A stretch of 64,000 nucleotides of DNA from Streptomyces violaceorubidus (GTDB lineage Bacteria; Actinomycetota; Actinomycetes; Streptomycetales; Streptomycetaceae): contig NZ_JODM01000005.1 of assembly GCF_000717995.1 (NCBI RefSeq), forward strand, positions 261,770 to 325,769, in the 5' to 3' direction. The position numbers and the translations under genes are program-made. This document shows, piece by piece, positions 1-9,890 of this stretch (positions within the stretch are counted from its first letter, which is position 1; each line of letters starts with the position of its first letter). A model generated the notes under the pieces. It was not told the origin of the DNA, ran no database searches, and was given only the letters and a program-made list of their open reading frames with translations.

Positions 1-384
1 GGCCAGGACGACGAGGGCGCCGCCGCCGCGGGCCAGGGCGCCGCCGAGACGTTCCTGCGCGGTGGTCAGCCGCCGGGAACGGGCGATCGCGCGGTCCAGC
101 CGTGCCCCGCCGCGCCAGGCGAGGCGGTAGACGGCCAGGTCACCGAGGACGGAGGCAGTCGCCGCGCAGAGCGTGAGGACGAGGATGTCGGGAACGTCCT
201 GCGGAACCCGTCCGGCCGCCGCCGCTCCCGAACCCGCGGCGGCCGCCGTCGCCGCCGTGATCACGAGGACCCCGCTGGGCAGCACCGGCAGGAAGATGTC
301 GAGGAGCACCGAAACGGCCACCAGCGCATAGATCCATGGGCTGCTGACCAGCGACCCGATGCTTCCCAGACCTTCGACCACCAC
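1..384 (-). CDS. DedA/VTT-family membrane protein (5' part only)
   Basis: Frame open from a GTG at 384 off the left edge; 128 N-terminal codons are present. The start is preceded by GGGGAG (a second GTG at 381 has better spacing). The sequence SPWIYALVAVSVLLDIFLPV is followed by LPSGVLVIT. This hydrophobic block with Asp and Pro-Ser-Gly is the usual N-terminal signature of DedA (SNARE-associated/VTT) proteins, which act as membrane lipid flippase or homeostasis proteins. A second hydrophobic segment follows at about residues 68-85 (ILVLTLCAATASVLGDLAVY). Family call from the motif; substrate unknown. The C-terminal half lies outside the window. Confidence 0.7.
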   Translation of the reverse strand, partial: MVVEGLGSIGSLVSSPWIYALVAVSVLLDIFLPVLPSGVLVITAATAAAAGSGAAAAGRVPQDVPDILVLTLCAATASVLGDLAVYRLAWRGGARLDRAIARSRRLTTAQERLGGALARGGGALVVLA

Positions 385-532
385 AACTCCCCGGTACTCC
401 CCCGTGGGCCGGGCCTTGCCGCGAGACGCGGGGACGGCAGGAGCGGCCGATGACAGCCATACAGCGTACGCCGAGGGTGTGACAGAGGGTTCACAGGGGG
501 CTTGTGTGATCGACGCAAGGCGTTCACACGCG

Positions 533-572
533 CGACAGCGGTGCCGCCGCGTCCGGACGGGCACCGCTGTCG
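533..572. terminator. Strong hairpin downstream of the DoxX gene
   Basis: CGACAGCGGTGC (533-544) pairs perfectly with GCACCGCTGTCG (561-572) around a 16-base loop. It lies beyond the stop of the minus-strand DoxX gene at 626 and upstream of the DedA gene, which reads the same way. No T tract follows, as is common for Streptomyces terminators. Confidence 0.6.
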
Positions 573-625
573 TGGCTGGCGGGGAAGAGCGAAACTCGGA
601 GGCCCGGGCCCCCGTGGTGGTCCGG

Positions 626-1087
626 TCAGGCCGCGACCGGCGTCTGCCGCTCCGGGGCGGACTGCTCCTGCTCGGAGGTGCGCCGGGCGAGGAGCCGGTC
701 CAGGCCGAAGGCGCCGGAACCGGTGAAGGCGAGCAGCAGGAAGGCCCAGCAGAACATGACGGAGGCCTCGCCGCCGTTCTCCATCGGCCACAGGGCGACC
801 GGCTGGTGCACCTTGAAGTACGCGTAGGCCATGGAGCCGGAGGAGATGACCGCCGCGGGCCGGGTGGCGAGGCCCAGCAGGACGAGTCCGCCGCCGACCA
901 ACTGGATCAGGGCCGCGTACCAGCCCGGCCAGGTGCCCGCGTCGATCGTGCCGCCCGATCCCGCGGCGCCGCCGAGGACTCCGAAGAGGGAGGCGGCGCC
1001 GTGGCAGGCGAAGAGCAGGCCGACGACCACGCGGAACAGACCGAGTACGTAGGGCTGGGCGTTGCCGCGGTTGAGGCGTCCGAGCAT
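626..1087 (-). CDS. DoxX family membrane protein
   Basis: 153 aa. The ATG at 1087 is chosen because GAAGGAG lies 7 bases upstream; an upstream in-frame ATG at 1156 has no ribosome site. There are four hydrophobic segments: YVLGLFRVVVGLLFACHGAASLF, a segment around LIQLVGGGLVLLGLATRPAA, one around SVMFCWAFLLLAFTG, and the A-rich region between them. The RxxxGxxFxxHG start and GLATRPAA are typical of DoxX (COG2259), a quinone-oxidoreductase-like or redox-stress membrane protein. No partner gene is adjacent. The gene reads away from an intergenic region with two palindromes and a CebR-type box, so it may be regulated. Exact role unknown. Confidence 0.85.
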   Translation of the reverse strand: MLGRLNRGNAQPYVLGLFRVVVGLLFACHGAASLFGVLGGAAGSGGTIDAGTWPGWYAALIQLVGGGLVLLGLATRPAAVISSGSMAYAYFKVHQPVALWPMENGGEASVMFCWAFLLLAFTGSGAFGLDRLLARRTSEQEQSAPERQTPVAA

Positions 1088-1157
1088 GGGGGGTTGCTCC
1101 TTCGGTCGGCCGGCCGGGGTGGGCCGGCGGGGGACGGAACCGAGTGGGCTGCCCACG

Positions 1158-1192
1158 TTAGGTGTGCCTAATGAGTGCTTGCAAGTTCAACA
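1158..1192 (-). promoter_or_regulatory. Nested palindromes in the presumed DoxX promoter
   Basis: TTAGGTGTGCCTAA (1158-1171) and CTTGCAAG (1178-1185) are both perfect or near-perfect inverted repeats. They lie 70-105 bases upstream of the DoxX start, where a promoter would sit. The first resembles half of an actinobacterial iron box (TTAGGTTAGGCTAACCTAA) but lacks its central 5 bases. The second is a typical short MarR/HxlR-like dyad. The regulator is not identified. Confidence 0.4.
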
Positions 1193-1245
1193 TTCCGCCA
1201 TAGCCTGACGTGCAGTCACCTGGCCGTCACCGCCGCCCGACCAGG

Positions 1246-1259
1246 TGGGAGCGCTCCCA
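1246..1259. promoter_or_regulatory. CebR-type operator (TGGGAGCGCTCCCA)
   Basis: A perfect 14-bp palindrome identical to the consensus box of CebR, the LacI-family cello-oligosaccharide repressor of Streptomyces. It is extended to 16 bp by flanking G and C. It lies about 160 bases upstream of the DoxX start and 75 bases beyond the 3' end of the PhoD-like gene, with no sugar gene next to it. Confidence 0.65.
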
Positions 1260-1333
1260 CATGCGCGGCGCGCCCCGCGAACGTGACTCAATTCATACCC
1301 CGCACCACCCTCGTCCCATGCCGGGGCACGCGG

Positions 1334-3007
1334 CTAGGCCAGCTCCCGCTCCGTGACCGTGCGCAGGACGATCGCCCCGTCCCGGCGCGCCCGGGCCTGT
1401 TCCAGGCGCAGCCGCGCCGTCCGCCCGCGCAGGGTCAGCGTCATGATCTGGTTGCCGAACCAGGGCCCGCCCGTCCTGCGCCAGCGCACCGCCGAAGGCG
1501 CGCAGCGTCCGTGCCGGGCGATGAGCCGCCCGAGGGCACGCGCAGGGGCGCTCCAGCCGAAGCGGAAGCCGAGGCGGATCGAGAGCGGCACGGAGTTGTG
1601 GACGGGGGAGCAGGTCAGCTGGGCCACCCGGGCGCCGGGCGCCCGCCCCGGCCACGACGGCTCGGCCACGTAGGCGTGGTGGACGTCGCCCGAGAGCACG
1701 CTCACCGTCGCGGGCGCCCCCGGCCCGGTACCGGCCTCGGCGATCAGGTCGCCGAGGGCGCCGAAGGACGAGGGGAAGGCGGACCAGTGCTCCAGGTCGG
1801 CCCCGCGCCGTACCCGCTCCCCGAACCGCGCCCAGCGCGCGCCCCGTTCGCCGCCGCACATCGCGGCGTTCCACGCCTCCACGTCGTGCACCAGGTGGGG
1901 CAGCAGCCAGGGCAGGGAGGTGCCGATCAGCAGGTGGTCGTACGCGCCGCGGCCGTCGCCGCCCTCGCCCTGACCGTCGGCCGCGCTCCGCCCGTCAAGG
2001 ATCTGTTCGCGCAGCCACGTGGCCTCGTCCGGGTCGAGCATCGAACGGCGGTCCTCCTCCAGGACGCGGGCCGCGCGGGAGTCGACCATCAGCAGCCGTA
2101 TGCGTCCGAAGTCGCGCCGGTAGCTCCAGCGGACGGAGGCCGGATCGGCGTCGGCCCGGGCGGCGAACTCCCGCAGGGCCCCGGTGCCGTCGGATGCGTC
2201 CCGGACGGCCGTGTACAACGGGTCGGCGGCCAGTTCGTCCGGGGAGAGGTTGCCCAGCTGCTGGTACACCCAGTACGACATCAGCCCGCTCAGCAGCCGC
2301 TCCTGCCACCAGTCGGTGGCCCGCATGTCGGCGAGCCAGGCGGCGGAGGTGTTCCAGTCGTCGATGACGTCGTGGTCGTCGAAGATCATGCAACTGGGCA
2401 CGGTGGACAGCAGCCAGCGCACCTCGGGGTCGAGCCAGGACTCGTAGTAGAGGTGGGTGTACTCCTCGTAGTCGGCGACTTGGTCTCCGGGCCCCGCCTC
2501 CACATCGCGCCGGCCGGCGATCCAGTGGCGCGTGTCGTCGGAGATCTCGTCGGCGTACACCTGGTCGCCGAGCAGCAGCAGCACGTCCGGGCGCGCGCCG
2601 TCGGGGTCGGCCGCGACACGGGCGGAGAGGGTGTCCAGCGCGTCCGGGCCCACCGGGTCCTTGCCGCCGGCCGGTGGCGCGGCCCAGCGGCAGGAGCCGA
2701 AGGCGACGCGCATGCCGTCGTCGCCGGTGGGCGTGGCGATCACCGAGGGCGGGAAGCGGGAGTCCGGCAGCGGCCACACGGGCGTGTCGTCGAGGAGCAC
2801 CTCGTACTCCGTCGCCGTACCGGGGGTCAGGCCGCCGACCGGCACCAGGGCGTAGTGGTGGCCCGCGATCCGGAAGCTGCGGGCCGTCCCCCGGGCGCCG
2901 TCGGCGCAGCGCACCTCGGCCGTGCACGGGCCGTCCGTCTCGACCCAGACGGTGGCGCGGGAGCCGTCGGTGTACCTCAGCACTGGGCCCAGGCGCAGTT
3001 CCGCCAT
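1334..3007 (-). CDS. PhoD-like alkaline phosphatase (cytoplasmic form)
   Basis: 557 aa, ATG start with GGAGAGG 6 bases upstream. PhoD-like metallophosphatase with an N-terminal Fn3-like domain (about 1-95: TDGSRATVWVETDG, GLTPGTATEYEV). The catalytic domain has GDQVYADE (147-154), FDDHDVIDDWN (209-219) and, near the C terminus, LSGDVHHAYVAE. These Asp/His residues bind the metal centre. No signal peptide or Tat motif, unlike secreted PhoD, so it is probably intracellular and may act on phosphodiesters or phosphate esters. It follows the HNH nuclease gene on the same strand but is separated from it by a strong hairpin. Confidence 0.9.
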   Translation of the reverse strand: MAELRLGPVLRYTDGSRATVWVETDGPCTAEVRCADGARGTARSFRIAGHHYALVPVGGLTPGTATEYEVLLDDTPVWPLPDSRFPPSVIATPTGDDGMRVAFGSCRWAAPPAGGKDPVGPDALDTLSARVAADPDGARPDVLLLLGDQVYADEISDDTRHWIAGRRDVEAGPGDQVADYEEYTHLYYESWLDPEVRWLLSTVPSCMIFDDHDVIDDWNTSAAWLADMRATDWWQERLLSGLMSYWVYQQLGNLSPDELAADPLYTAVRDASDGTGALREFAARADADPASVRWSYRRDFGRIRLLMVDSRAARVLEEDRRSMLDPDEATWLREQILDGRSAADGQGEGGDGRGAYDHLLIGTSLPWLLPHLVHDVEAWNAAMCGGERGARWARFGERVRRGADLEHWSAFPSSFGALGDLIAEAGTGPGAPATVSVLSGDVHHAYVAEPSWPGRAPGARVAQLTCSPVHNSVPLSIRLGFRFGWSAPARALGRLIARHGRCAPSAVRWRRTGGPWFGNQIMTLTLRGRTARLRLEQARARRDGAIVLRTVTERELA

Positions 3008-3018
3008 GATGATCCTCT

Positions 3019-3053
3019 CCTCCGTCGCCCCGTACGGTACGGGGCGACGGAGG
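3019..3053 (-). terminator. Terminator of the HNH nuclease gene
   Basis: CCTCCGTCGCCCC (3019-3031) and GGGGCGACGGAGG (3041-3053) are exact inverted repeats. With the inner GTAC/GTAC the dyad has almost no loop, giving a 13-17 bp stem. It lies 40 bases past the stop of the nuclease gene and just upstream of the phosphatase start, so it insulates the two. Confidence 0.65.
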
Positions 3054-3095
3054 CCGGTGGGGAGGGTCCGCGCCGACCCGGCGGCGGGCGGGAGG

Positions 3096-3740
3096 TCAGC
3101 AGCTCGCGAGGTATCCCTGGAGGGCGGACTTCTCCGCGGAGTCGACCGAGAGGTCGTAGTAGTACTTCACCTGCACCCAGGCGCGCACGTACGTGCAGCG
3201 GTAGGCGGTGCGCGAGGGCATCCAGGTGGCCGGGTCCTGGTCGCCCTTGGCCTGGTTGACGTTGTCGGTGACCGCGAGGAGCTGGGGCCGGGTCAGGTCG
3301 TTGGCGAAGGACTGCCGCCGCGAGGTGGTCCAGGAGTCGGCGCCGGAGTCCCAGGCCTCGGCGAGCGGCACGAGGTGGTCGATGTCGACGTCGGAGGCGG
3401 CGGACCAGGTGGCGCCGTCGTAGGGGGAGTACCAGCTCCCGCTGGTGGCGGCGCAGGAGGAGTCGGTGACGACGTTCGTGCCGTCGCGCTTGAGGATGGT
3501 CTCGCGGGTGTTGCAGGTGCCCGACTGCGTGATCCAGTGCGGGAAGAGGTCCCGGTCGTAGCCGGTGCGGTCCTCGGTGGCCACCGTGAGGGAGGCGAGG
3601 TAGGTGCGGGCGGTGGCCGCGCTGACCGGGGTGGGGAGGGCGGCGGAGGCGGCCGGGCCGTTGAGGAGCCCGGCGGAGGCTATGAGCCCGGTGAACGCGG
3701 CGAGGAAACCCAGTCGTCGACGCGCGTAGAACTTCGGCAT
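3096..3740 (-). CDS. Secreted HNH (DUF1524-type) endonuclease
   Basis: 214 aa. The start is the ATG at 3740 with AAGGGAG 6 bases upstream; further upstream frame lacks a ribosome site. There is a signal peptide: basic MPKFYARRRL, a hydrophobic core, and a likely cleavage after GPAASA. The mature part carries DIDHLVPLAEAW, the His-containing metal finger of HNH nucleases. A later N-containing stretch (LLAVTDNVNQAKG, then P-x-R-x-Y-x-C-x-Y-V) matches the DUF1524 family of small exported actinobacterial nucleases. Paired Cys residues suit an extracellular enzyme. It probably degrades external DNA or RNA. Monocistronic by the flanking terminator. Confidence 0.9.
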   Translation of the reverse strand: MPKFYARRRLGFLAAFTGLIASAGLLNGPAASAALPTPVSAATARTYLASLTVATEDRTGYDRDLFPHWITQSGTCNTRETILKRDGTNVVTDSSCAATSGSWYSPYDGATWSAASDVDIDHLVPLAEAWDSGADSWTTSRRQSFANDLTRPQLLAVTDNVNQAKGDQDPATWMPSRTAYRCTYVRAWVQVKYYYDLSVDSAEKSALQGYLASC

Positions 3741-3963
3741 GCGAACTCCCTTTGAGTGTGGGGGCGTTGGGACGCGGGCAGGGGAATGCTCGCGACGCCG
3801 CATGGCGCACAGGTGTGCGGCCGGTAAGAAGTTAGTGACGTGTGCATGGCACGTCTAGAAGCGTGACGGGACTCGTGACGAGAGGGGCGGCGTGCGCCGG
3901 GGCGGAGCCGCGGCGGGACCTTCGGCCCTCGGTGCCGCCCGGGGGGTCGCGTACTATGGACGG

Positions 3964-4085
3964 CGCAGAAGGGGAGTAGCTCTTCGCCGGACCGTCGACA
4001 TACTGCTCAGCTCGTCTGAGCCGGCGCCCGGAGGCAGGCCTCGTACGCGGGGCAGGCCAGCGAGACCTTCGGCAAGCAGTGCACG
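3964..4085 (+). promoter_or_regulatory. yybP-ykoY (Mn2+) riboswitch
   Basis: The leader of the GDT1-type exporter gene contains AGAAGGGGAGTAGC at the 5' edge, GTCGACATACTGC in the middle and AGCGAGACCTTC at the 3' edge. These are the invariant blocks of the yybP-ykoY family: the GGGGAGUAGC L1 loop, the ACAUAC block and the GAGACC closing strand, with P1 formed by GAAGG/CCTTC. A TACTAT -10 element at 3952-3957 would start the transcript right at the aptamer. About 120 bases separate the aptamer from the start codon and would hold the expression platform. Mn2+ binding turns such genes on in characterised members. Confidence 0.85.
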
Positions 4086-4207
4086 CCCGTGCCGTACGGC
4101 AGGGGTGGATCCGTGTGCTGCCGTGCCGAGGTGTCTTGCGTCGCGGACGTCGTGAAATCCGCGCAATCAGCACTCTCGGTGGGGCGGCCCCGACCGATTG
4201 AGGAATC

Positions 4208-4789
4208 TTGATCAGCCTGACCGTGACGGCGCTCGTCTTCGGTGTCGTCTTCCTCGCCGAACTGCCCGACAAGACCGCGCTCGCCGGCCTCGTCCTCGGC
4301 ACCCGCTACCGCGCCTCGTACGTCTTCGCGGGCGTGGCCGCCGCCTTCCTGCTGCATGTCGTGCTCGCGGTCGCGGCCGGCAGTGTGCTGACCCTGCTGC
4401 CCCAGCAGATCGTGCATGCCGTGACCGGCGTGCTGTTCCTGGGCGGCGCCGCCGTGCTGCTGATGAAGAAGGACGACGAGGACGAGGAGATCCGCAAGCC
4501 GGAGGACCAGTCCTTCTGGAAGGTCGCCGGGGCGGGGTTCATGCTCATCCTGGTCGCCGAGTTCGGTGACCTGACGCAGATCATGACGGCCAACCTCGCG
4601 GCCCGCTACGACGACCCGCTCTCCGTGGGCCTCGGCGCGGTGCTCGCGCTGTGGGCGGTGGCCGGGCTCGGCATCGTCGGGGGGAAGGCCCTGATGAAGC
4701 GGGTGCCGCTGGGGCTGATTACGAAGATCGCGGCCGTGCTCATGCTGGGTCTCGGCGTGTGGAGCCTGTGGGAGGCGATCGCCGGCTGA
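4208..4789 (+). CDS. TMEM165/GDT1 family Mn2+ (Ca2+) exporter
   Basis: 193 aa. TTG start with GAGG 5 bases upstream; no better start occurs in frame. It has two copies of the family motif E-x-G/P-D-K/L-T: AELPDKT (about 18-24) and AEFGDLTQ (about 118-125). Each sits in the first helix of a three-helix repeat, and an acidic loop (KKDDEDEEIRK) joins the repeats. This is the UPF0016/GDT1 fold that exports Mn2+ in bacteria, and the upstream Mn2+ riboswitch independently supports the substrate. Likely a monocistronic manganese-detoxification unit. Confidence 0.92.
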   Translation: MISLTVTALVFGVVFLAELPDKTALAGLVLGTRYRASYVFAGVAAAFLLHVVLAVAAGSVLTLLPQQIVHAVTGVLFLGGAAVLLMKKDDEDEEIRKPEDQSFWKVAGAGFMLILVAEFGDLTQIMTANLAARYDDPLSVGLGAVLALWAVAGLGIVGGKALMKRVPLGLITKIAAVLMLGLGVWSLWEAIAG

Positions 4790-4943
4790 GCGGCGAGCGC
4801 CGAGCGCCGGGTTCCGCGGCGGGTGCCGGTGGCGCGTACCCGGGTCTTTTTTGTACCGTGCATGAACAAAGTGGTTCCCGCCCGTTCTCCCTGACCGGCG
4901 GGCGGGGCCGCCTTGTTTCCTCCCCGCGCTTTGGAGACTGCCG

Positions 4944-5609
4944 ATGACGGCCACCGCCACCACCGTTCTGCCCGCCCGTGCCCTGCTGCTCGACATGGAC
5001 GGCACCCTGGTCAACTCGGACGCCGCCGTGGAGCGCGTCTGGCGGCGCTGGGCCGACCGGCAGGGGCTGGACGGCGACGAGGTCATGAAGGTGGTCCACG
5101 GGCGGCAGGGCTACGCCACCATGGCCCTGCTGCTGCCGGAGCGGCCGATGGAGCAGAACCACGCCGACAACGCCCGCATGCTCGCCGAGGAGACCGCCGA
5201 CACCGAGGGCGTCGTCGCGATCCCCGGCGCGCCGGACTTCCTCGCCTCGCTGCGCGGCCTGCCGCACGCCCTGGTGACCTCGGCCGACGTGGCCCTGTCC
5301 ACCGCGCGGATGGCCGCCGCCGGGCTCGCCCAGCCGGACGTCCGGGTCACCGCCGAGTCCGTCGGCGCGAGCAAGCCCGACCCGGAGGGCTTCCTCAAGG
5401 GCGCCGCCGAACTGGGCGTCGCCCCCGCCGACTGCGTCGCCTTCGAGGACTCCGGCGCCGGCATCGCGGCCGCGCGCGCCGCGGGGATGCGGGTCGTGGG
5501 GGTCGGGCCGCGCGCCGGGTCGTACGGGCCGGACGTGGTCGTGGAGGACCTGACGCGGGTACGGGTCGAGGCCGACGCGGACGGCACCCTGCGCCTGCAC
5601 ATCGGCTGA
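4944..5609 (+). CDS. HAD-superfamily sugar phosphatase
   Basis: 221 aa, ATG start. HAD motif I is DMDGTL (17-22), motif II is VTSAD, and motif III/IV is the K of GASKPDPEGF plus EDSGAGIAAARAAG. The helical cap inserted after motif I (residues about 25-90) makes it a class C1 HAD of the YfbT/beta-phosphoglucomutase branch, most of which dephosphorylate sugar phosphates. It lies 155 bases after the exporter gene with a weak inverted repeat and T run at about 4840-4850, so probably a separate unit. Confidence 0.88.
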   Translation: MTATATTVLPARALLLDMDGTLVNSDAAVERVWRRWADRQGLDGDEVMKVVHGRQGYATMALLLPERPMEQNHADNARMLAEETADTEGVVAIPGAPDFLASLRGLPHALVTSADVALSTARMAAAGLAQPDVRVTAESVGASKPDPEGFLKGAAELGVAPADCVAFEDSGAGIAAARAAGMRVVGVGPRAGSYGPDVVVEDLTRVRVEADADGTLRLHIG

Positions 5610-5795
5610 CGGGGCCGGCCCCGTCTTCGCGCACCGGCCGACGGCGCCATGGGCCCGCACAGCGGCCGGCGGGGCCGGGCGACCGCACGTTGCCTCGTTG
5701 CCCTACGGCGTCCTGGGCTCGCGCGTCGGCCGACGGCTCCCGCGCCCGCGCATCGGCCGACGTCTCCCCGAGCCCGCGCAGCGGCCGACTCCGTC
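5605..5795. repeat. Degenerate GCGCA-CGGCCGACG repeats
   Basis: At least six imperfect copies of a 15-base word of the type GCGCATCGGCCGACG recur at irregular 25-60 base intervals between the HAD gene stop and the next gene. The first overlaps the HAD stop region. The core GGCCGACG is the same as in the tandem array at 37254-37465. No gene is visible in this stretch. Confidence 0.5.
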
Positions 5796-5815
5796 CGTCG
5801 AGGGCCTGGCCGCCG

Positions 5816-6973
5816 CTACGGCTCCCGGGTCTCCGACTCCAGCCTGCGGCGGGTGTCCGGGCCGTAGACGCCGACCCCGTCGGAGTAGATGCCGCGGGAC
5901 CACTGGTAGTGGCGGACCGCGTCCTCGACCTGGCGGTTGTAGTTGCCGTTGAGGTCGCCCCGGTAGAGCTCCACCTCGGCCAGGCGCTGCTGCAACTCGA
6001 CCACCTCCGGGCCCTGGTCACCGCGCTGCAGCGGGCCGCCGTCCGTGCCGGGGTCGTCCTCCCCGGGCTCCTGCGGGGCCTCCTCCGCCGGCGCGGTCGT
6101 GCTCTGCGTCGGCTCGGCCGACCTGGACGGTGTGGGCGAGGCGCTCGACGCCGAGGGGGACGGCGAGGCCGACGTGCTCGCGTCGGCCGACGGCGAGGCG
6201 GACGCGGAGGCGGAGGGGGACGCGGAGGACGACGGCGCGGCGGACGACGTGCTCGGTTCCGCGCTCGGCGAGGCCTCGTCGGTCGACGGGTCCGGCACGC
6301 TCGCCCGGACCTCCTCCGGCAGCGCCCCGTCCCGTGACGGGGTGTCGTACGAGAACAGCCCGCCAGCGAATCCCGCCGCGCCGATCACGACCACGACCGC
6401 TCCGGCGGCACTCAGCAGCACGCCCTTGCGCCGCCTGCGCGGTGGGCTTCCGCCGCCGTCCGTGCCGTCTGTGCCGTCCGTGCCCGGGTCCGCCCGGGGG
6501 AGGCGTGCGGTGGCGGAGGTCTCGAACAGGCGCAGGTCGTGGGCGTTGGGCGAGTCGGCCGAGGGGGCCAGGGGCGTCGGCAGTGCGGAGGTCGCCGCCG
6601 TGTCCCCGTCGCCGCCGGGCGAGCCGGTCGCGGACCCCGCGGCGGCTCCGGCGTCGACCGCGCGCAGCGTCATGGTGGCGTCCGGGTCGGACACGGGCGG
6701 TGCGGGCGACGTGGGCGTGTCACCGTGCTGGCCGGACGCGTCGGGCGCGCCCGGGGGCTCCCCGGCCCCGTCCAGCTCGACGTACGGCCGTATGCGCAGC
6801 GGGTCGAAGTCCTCCGCCGCTGCCGCCTGGGCCGTGCGTCGGTCGCGCAGGGCGTCGGAGGCCCTGGTGCCGCAGGCGCAGGACGGCGTGTTGTCCGCCG
6901 CCCTGGGCGTGCCGCACTCCGGGCACGAGGCCCTCGCGGGCCGCTCCCGCGACGGGTCCTTCTGCTGTTCCAC
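5816..6973 (-). CDS. Peptidoglycan-binding membrane protein with N-terminal zinc ribbon
   Basis: 385 aa. GTG start at 6973 with GGAGGG 8 bases upstream; the open frame further upstream is chance. Order: zinc-ribbon-like CPECGTP...CACG near residue 15-30, an acidic/proline-rich cytoplasmic region, RRRRKG followed by one membrane helix (GVLLSAAGAVVVVIGAAGFAGG), a long Ser/Ala/Pro/Thr linker (SASPSASASASPSAD type), then a PG_binding_1 domain (QRGDQGPEVVELQQRLAEV, then FNGNYN-like DLNGNYNRQVEDAVRHYQ). It would span the membrane and cell wall, with the ribbon inside and the wall-binding domain outside. Partner unknown. Confidence 0.85.
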   Translation of the reverse strand: MEQQKDPSRERPARASCPECGTPRAADNTPSCACGTRASDALRDRRTAQAAAAEDFDPLRIRPYVELDGAGEPPGAPDASGQHGDTPTSPAPPVSDPDATMTLRAVDAGAAAGSATGSPGGDGDTAATSALPTPLAPSADSPNAHDLRLFETSATARLPRADPGTDGTDGTDGGGSPPRRRRKGVLLSAAGAVVVVIGAAGFAGGLFSYDTPSRDGALPEEVRASVPDPSTDEASPSAEPSTSSAAPSSSASPSASASASPSADASTSASPSPSASSASPTPSRSAEPTQSTTAPAEEAPQEPGEDDPGTDGGPLQRGDQGPEVVELQQRLAEVELYRGDLNGNYNRQVEDAVRHYQWSRGIYSDGVGVYGPDTRRRLESETREP

Positions 6974-7082
6974 GCGTTCGTCCCTCCCCTCGCGACTCCC
7001 CTCGCGAACTCCAGAGATTATGCAGATCTCCTCCACACTTCGGTGCGCACGCCCCCGGAATATCGGCTTCCATGAGGACTGA

Positions 7083-9209
<2,127 letters not shown>

Positions 9210-9219
9210 GCAGGCAGGA

Positions 9220-9735
9220 TCAGGAGCCGCCGTCGCCGCACAGCCGCTTGGTGAACCAGTGCTCGGCGTACGGACTCTCGTTGTACGCCTCGGTCTCGGT
9301 GTAGCCGAGGCGCGCGTACAGGGCGCGGGCCTCCACGAGGTCGCCCCGCGTGTCGAGGACCATGCGCCGGGCCCCGAGCGCCCGTGCCGCGTCCTCGGCG
9401 GCCCGCACGAGCAGCGCGGCGCCGCCCCGGCCGCGCATCGGGCGGTACAGGAACACCCGGGTCAGCTCGGCGGTGGCGTCATCCAGCAGCCGTACGCCCG
9501 AGGTGCCGGCCGGTTCACCGCCGTGGCGGGCGACCAGCAACTGCCCCCGGGGAGGCGCGAGGTCGGCGCCGGGGTACGCGGCGATCTCCCGCTCCAGCTC
9601 GGCCGGGTCGGTGGAGCGCCCCTCGTACCGCTGGTACCAGCGGTCGCTCACCTCCGTGTAGTACGCGCGCCAGAGGGCGGCGGCCACGGGGGAGTCGTAC
9701 GGTTCCGGGGCGACGGTCCAGGTCATGAGGGGCAT
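9220..9735 (-). CDS. GNAT family N-acetyltransferase
   Basis: 171 aa from ATG 9735 (a second ATG at 9726 is equally possible; neither has a clear ribosome site). The acetyl-CoA loop is visible as VFLYRPMRGRGGAALLVRAAEDAA (motif A, R-x-x-G-x-G/A), followed by MVLDTRGDLVEARALYARLGYTE, the usual beta5-alpha4 end. Substrate not predictable. It converges on the MFS gene with a 10-base gap and shares a promoter region with the next plus-strand gene. Confidence 0.85.
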   Translation of the reverse strand: MPLMTWTVAPEPYDSPVAAALWRAYYTEVSDRWYQRYEGRSTDPAELEREIAAYPGADLAPPRGQLLVARHGGEPAGTSGVRLLDDATAELTRVFLYRPMRGRGGAALLVRAAEDAARALGARRMVLDTRGDLVEARALYARLGYTETEAYNESPYAEHWFTKRLCGDGGS

Positions 9736-9890
9736 TGTCGCCAGGGGACCGGCGCACCGGACAAGCGCATTTTCCCACCCGTGCGCCGTCGGCGCACGCC
9801 GTGCGCCGTTTGAGCGCGGAGTCCGGGGCAACACGAACCGCGAACCGGCCCGCTCGGAGAGCCGACGGGCCGCATACCCGGAAGGCACTC

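Noticed and set aside
1158..1171. IdeR/DmdR iron box at TTAGGTGTGCCTAA
   Set aside because: It lacks the 19-bp length and centre of the consensus; kept only as an unassigned dyad.
1175..3259. Long plus-strand open frame (694 codons) opposite the PhoD-like gene
   Set aside because: It is antisense to a gene with clear catalytic motifs; the product is Arg/Gly/Pro-rich without any recognisable pattern, as expected from high third-position GC.
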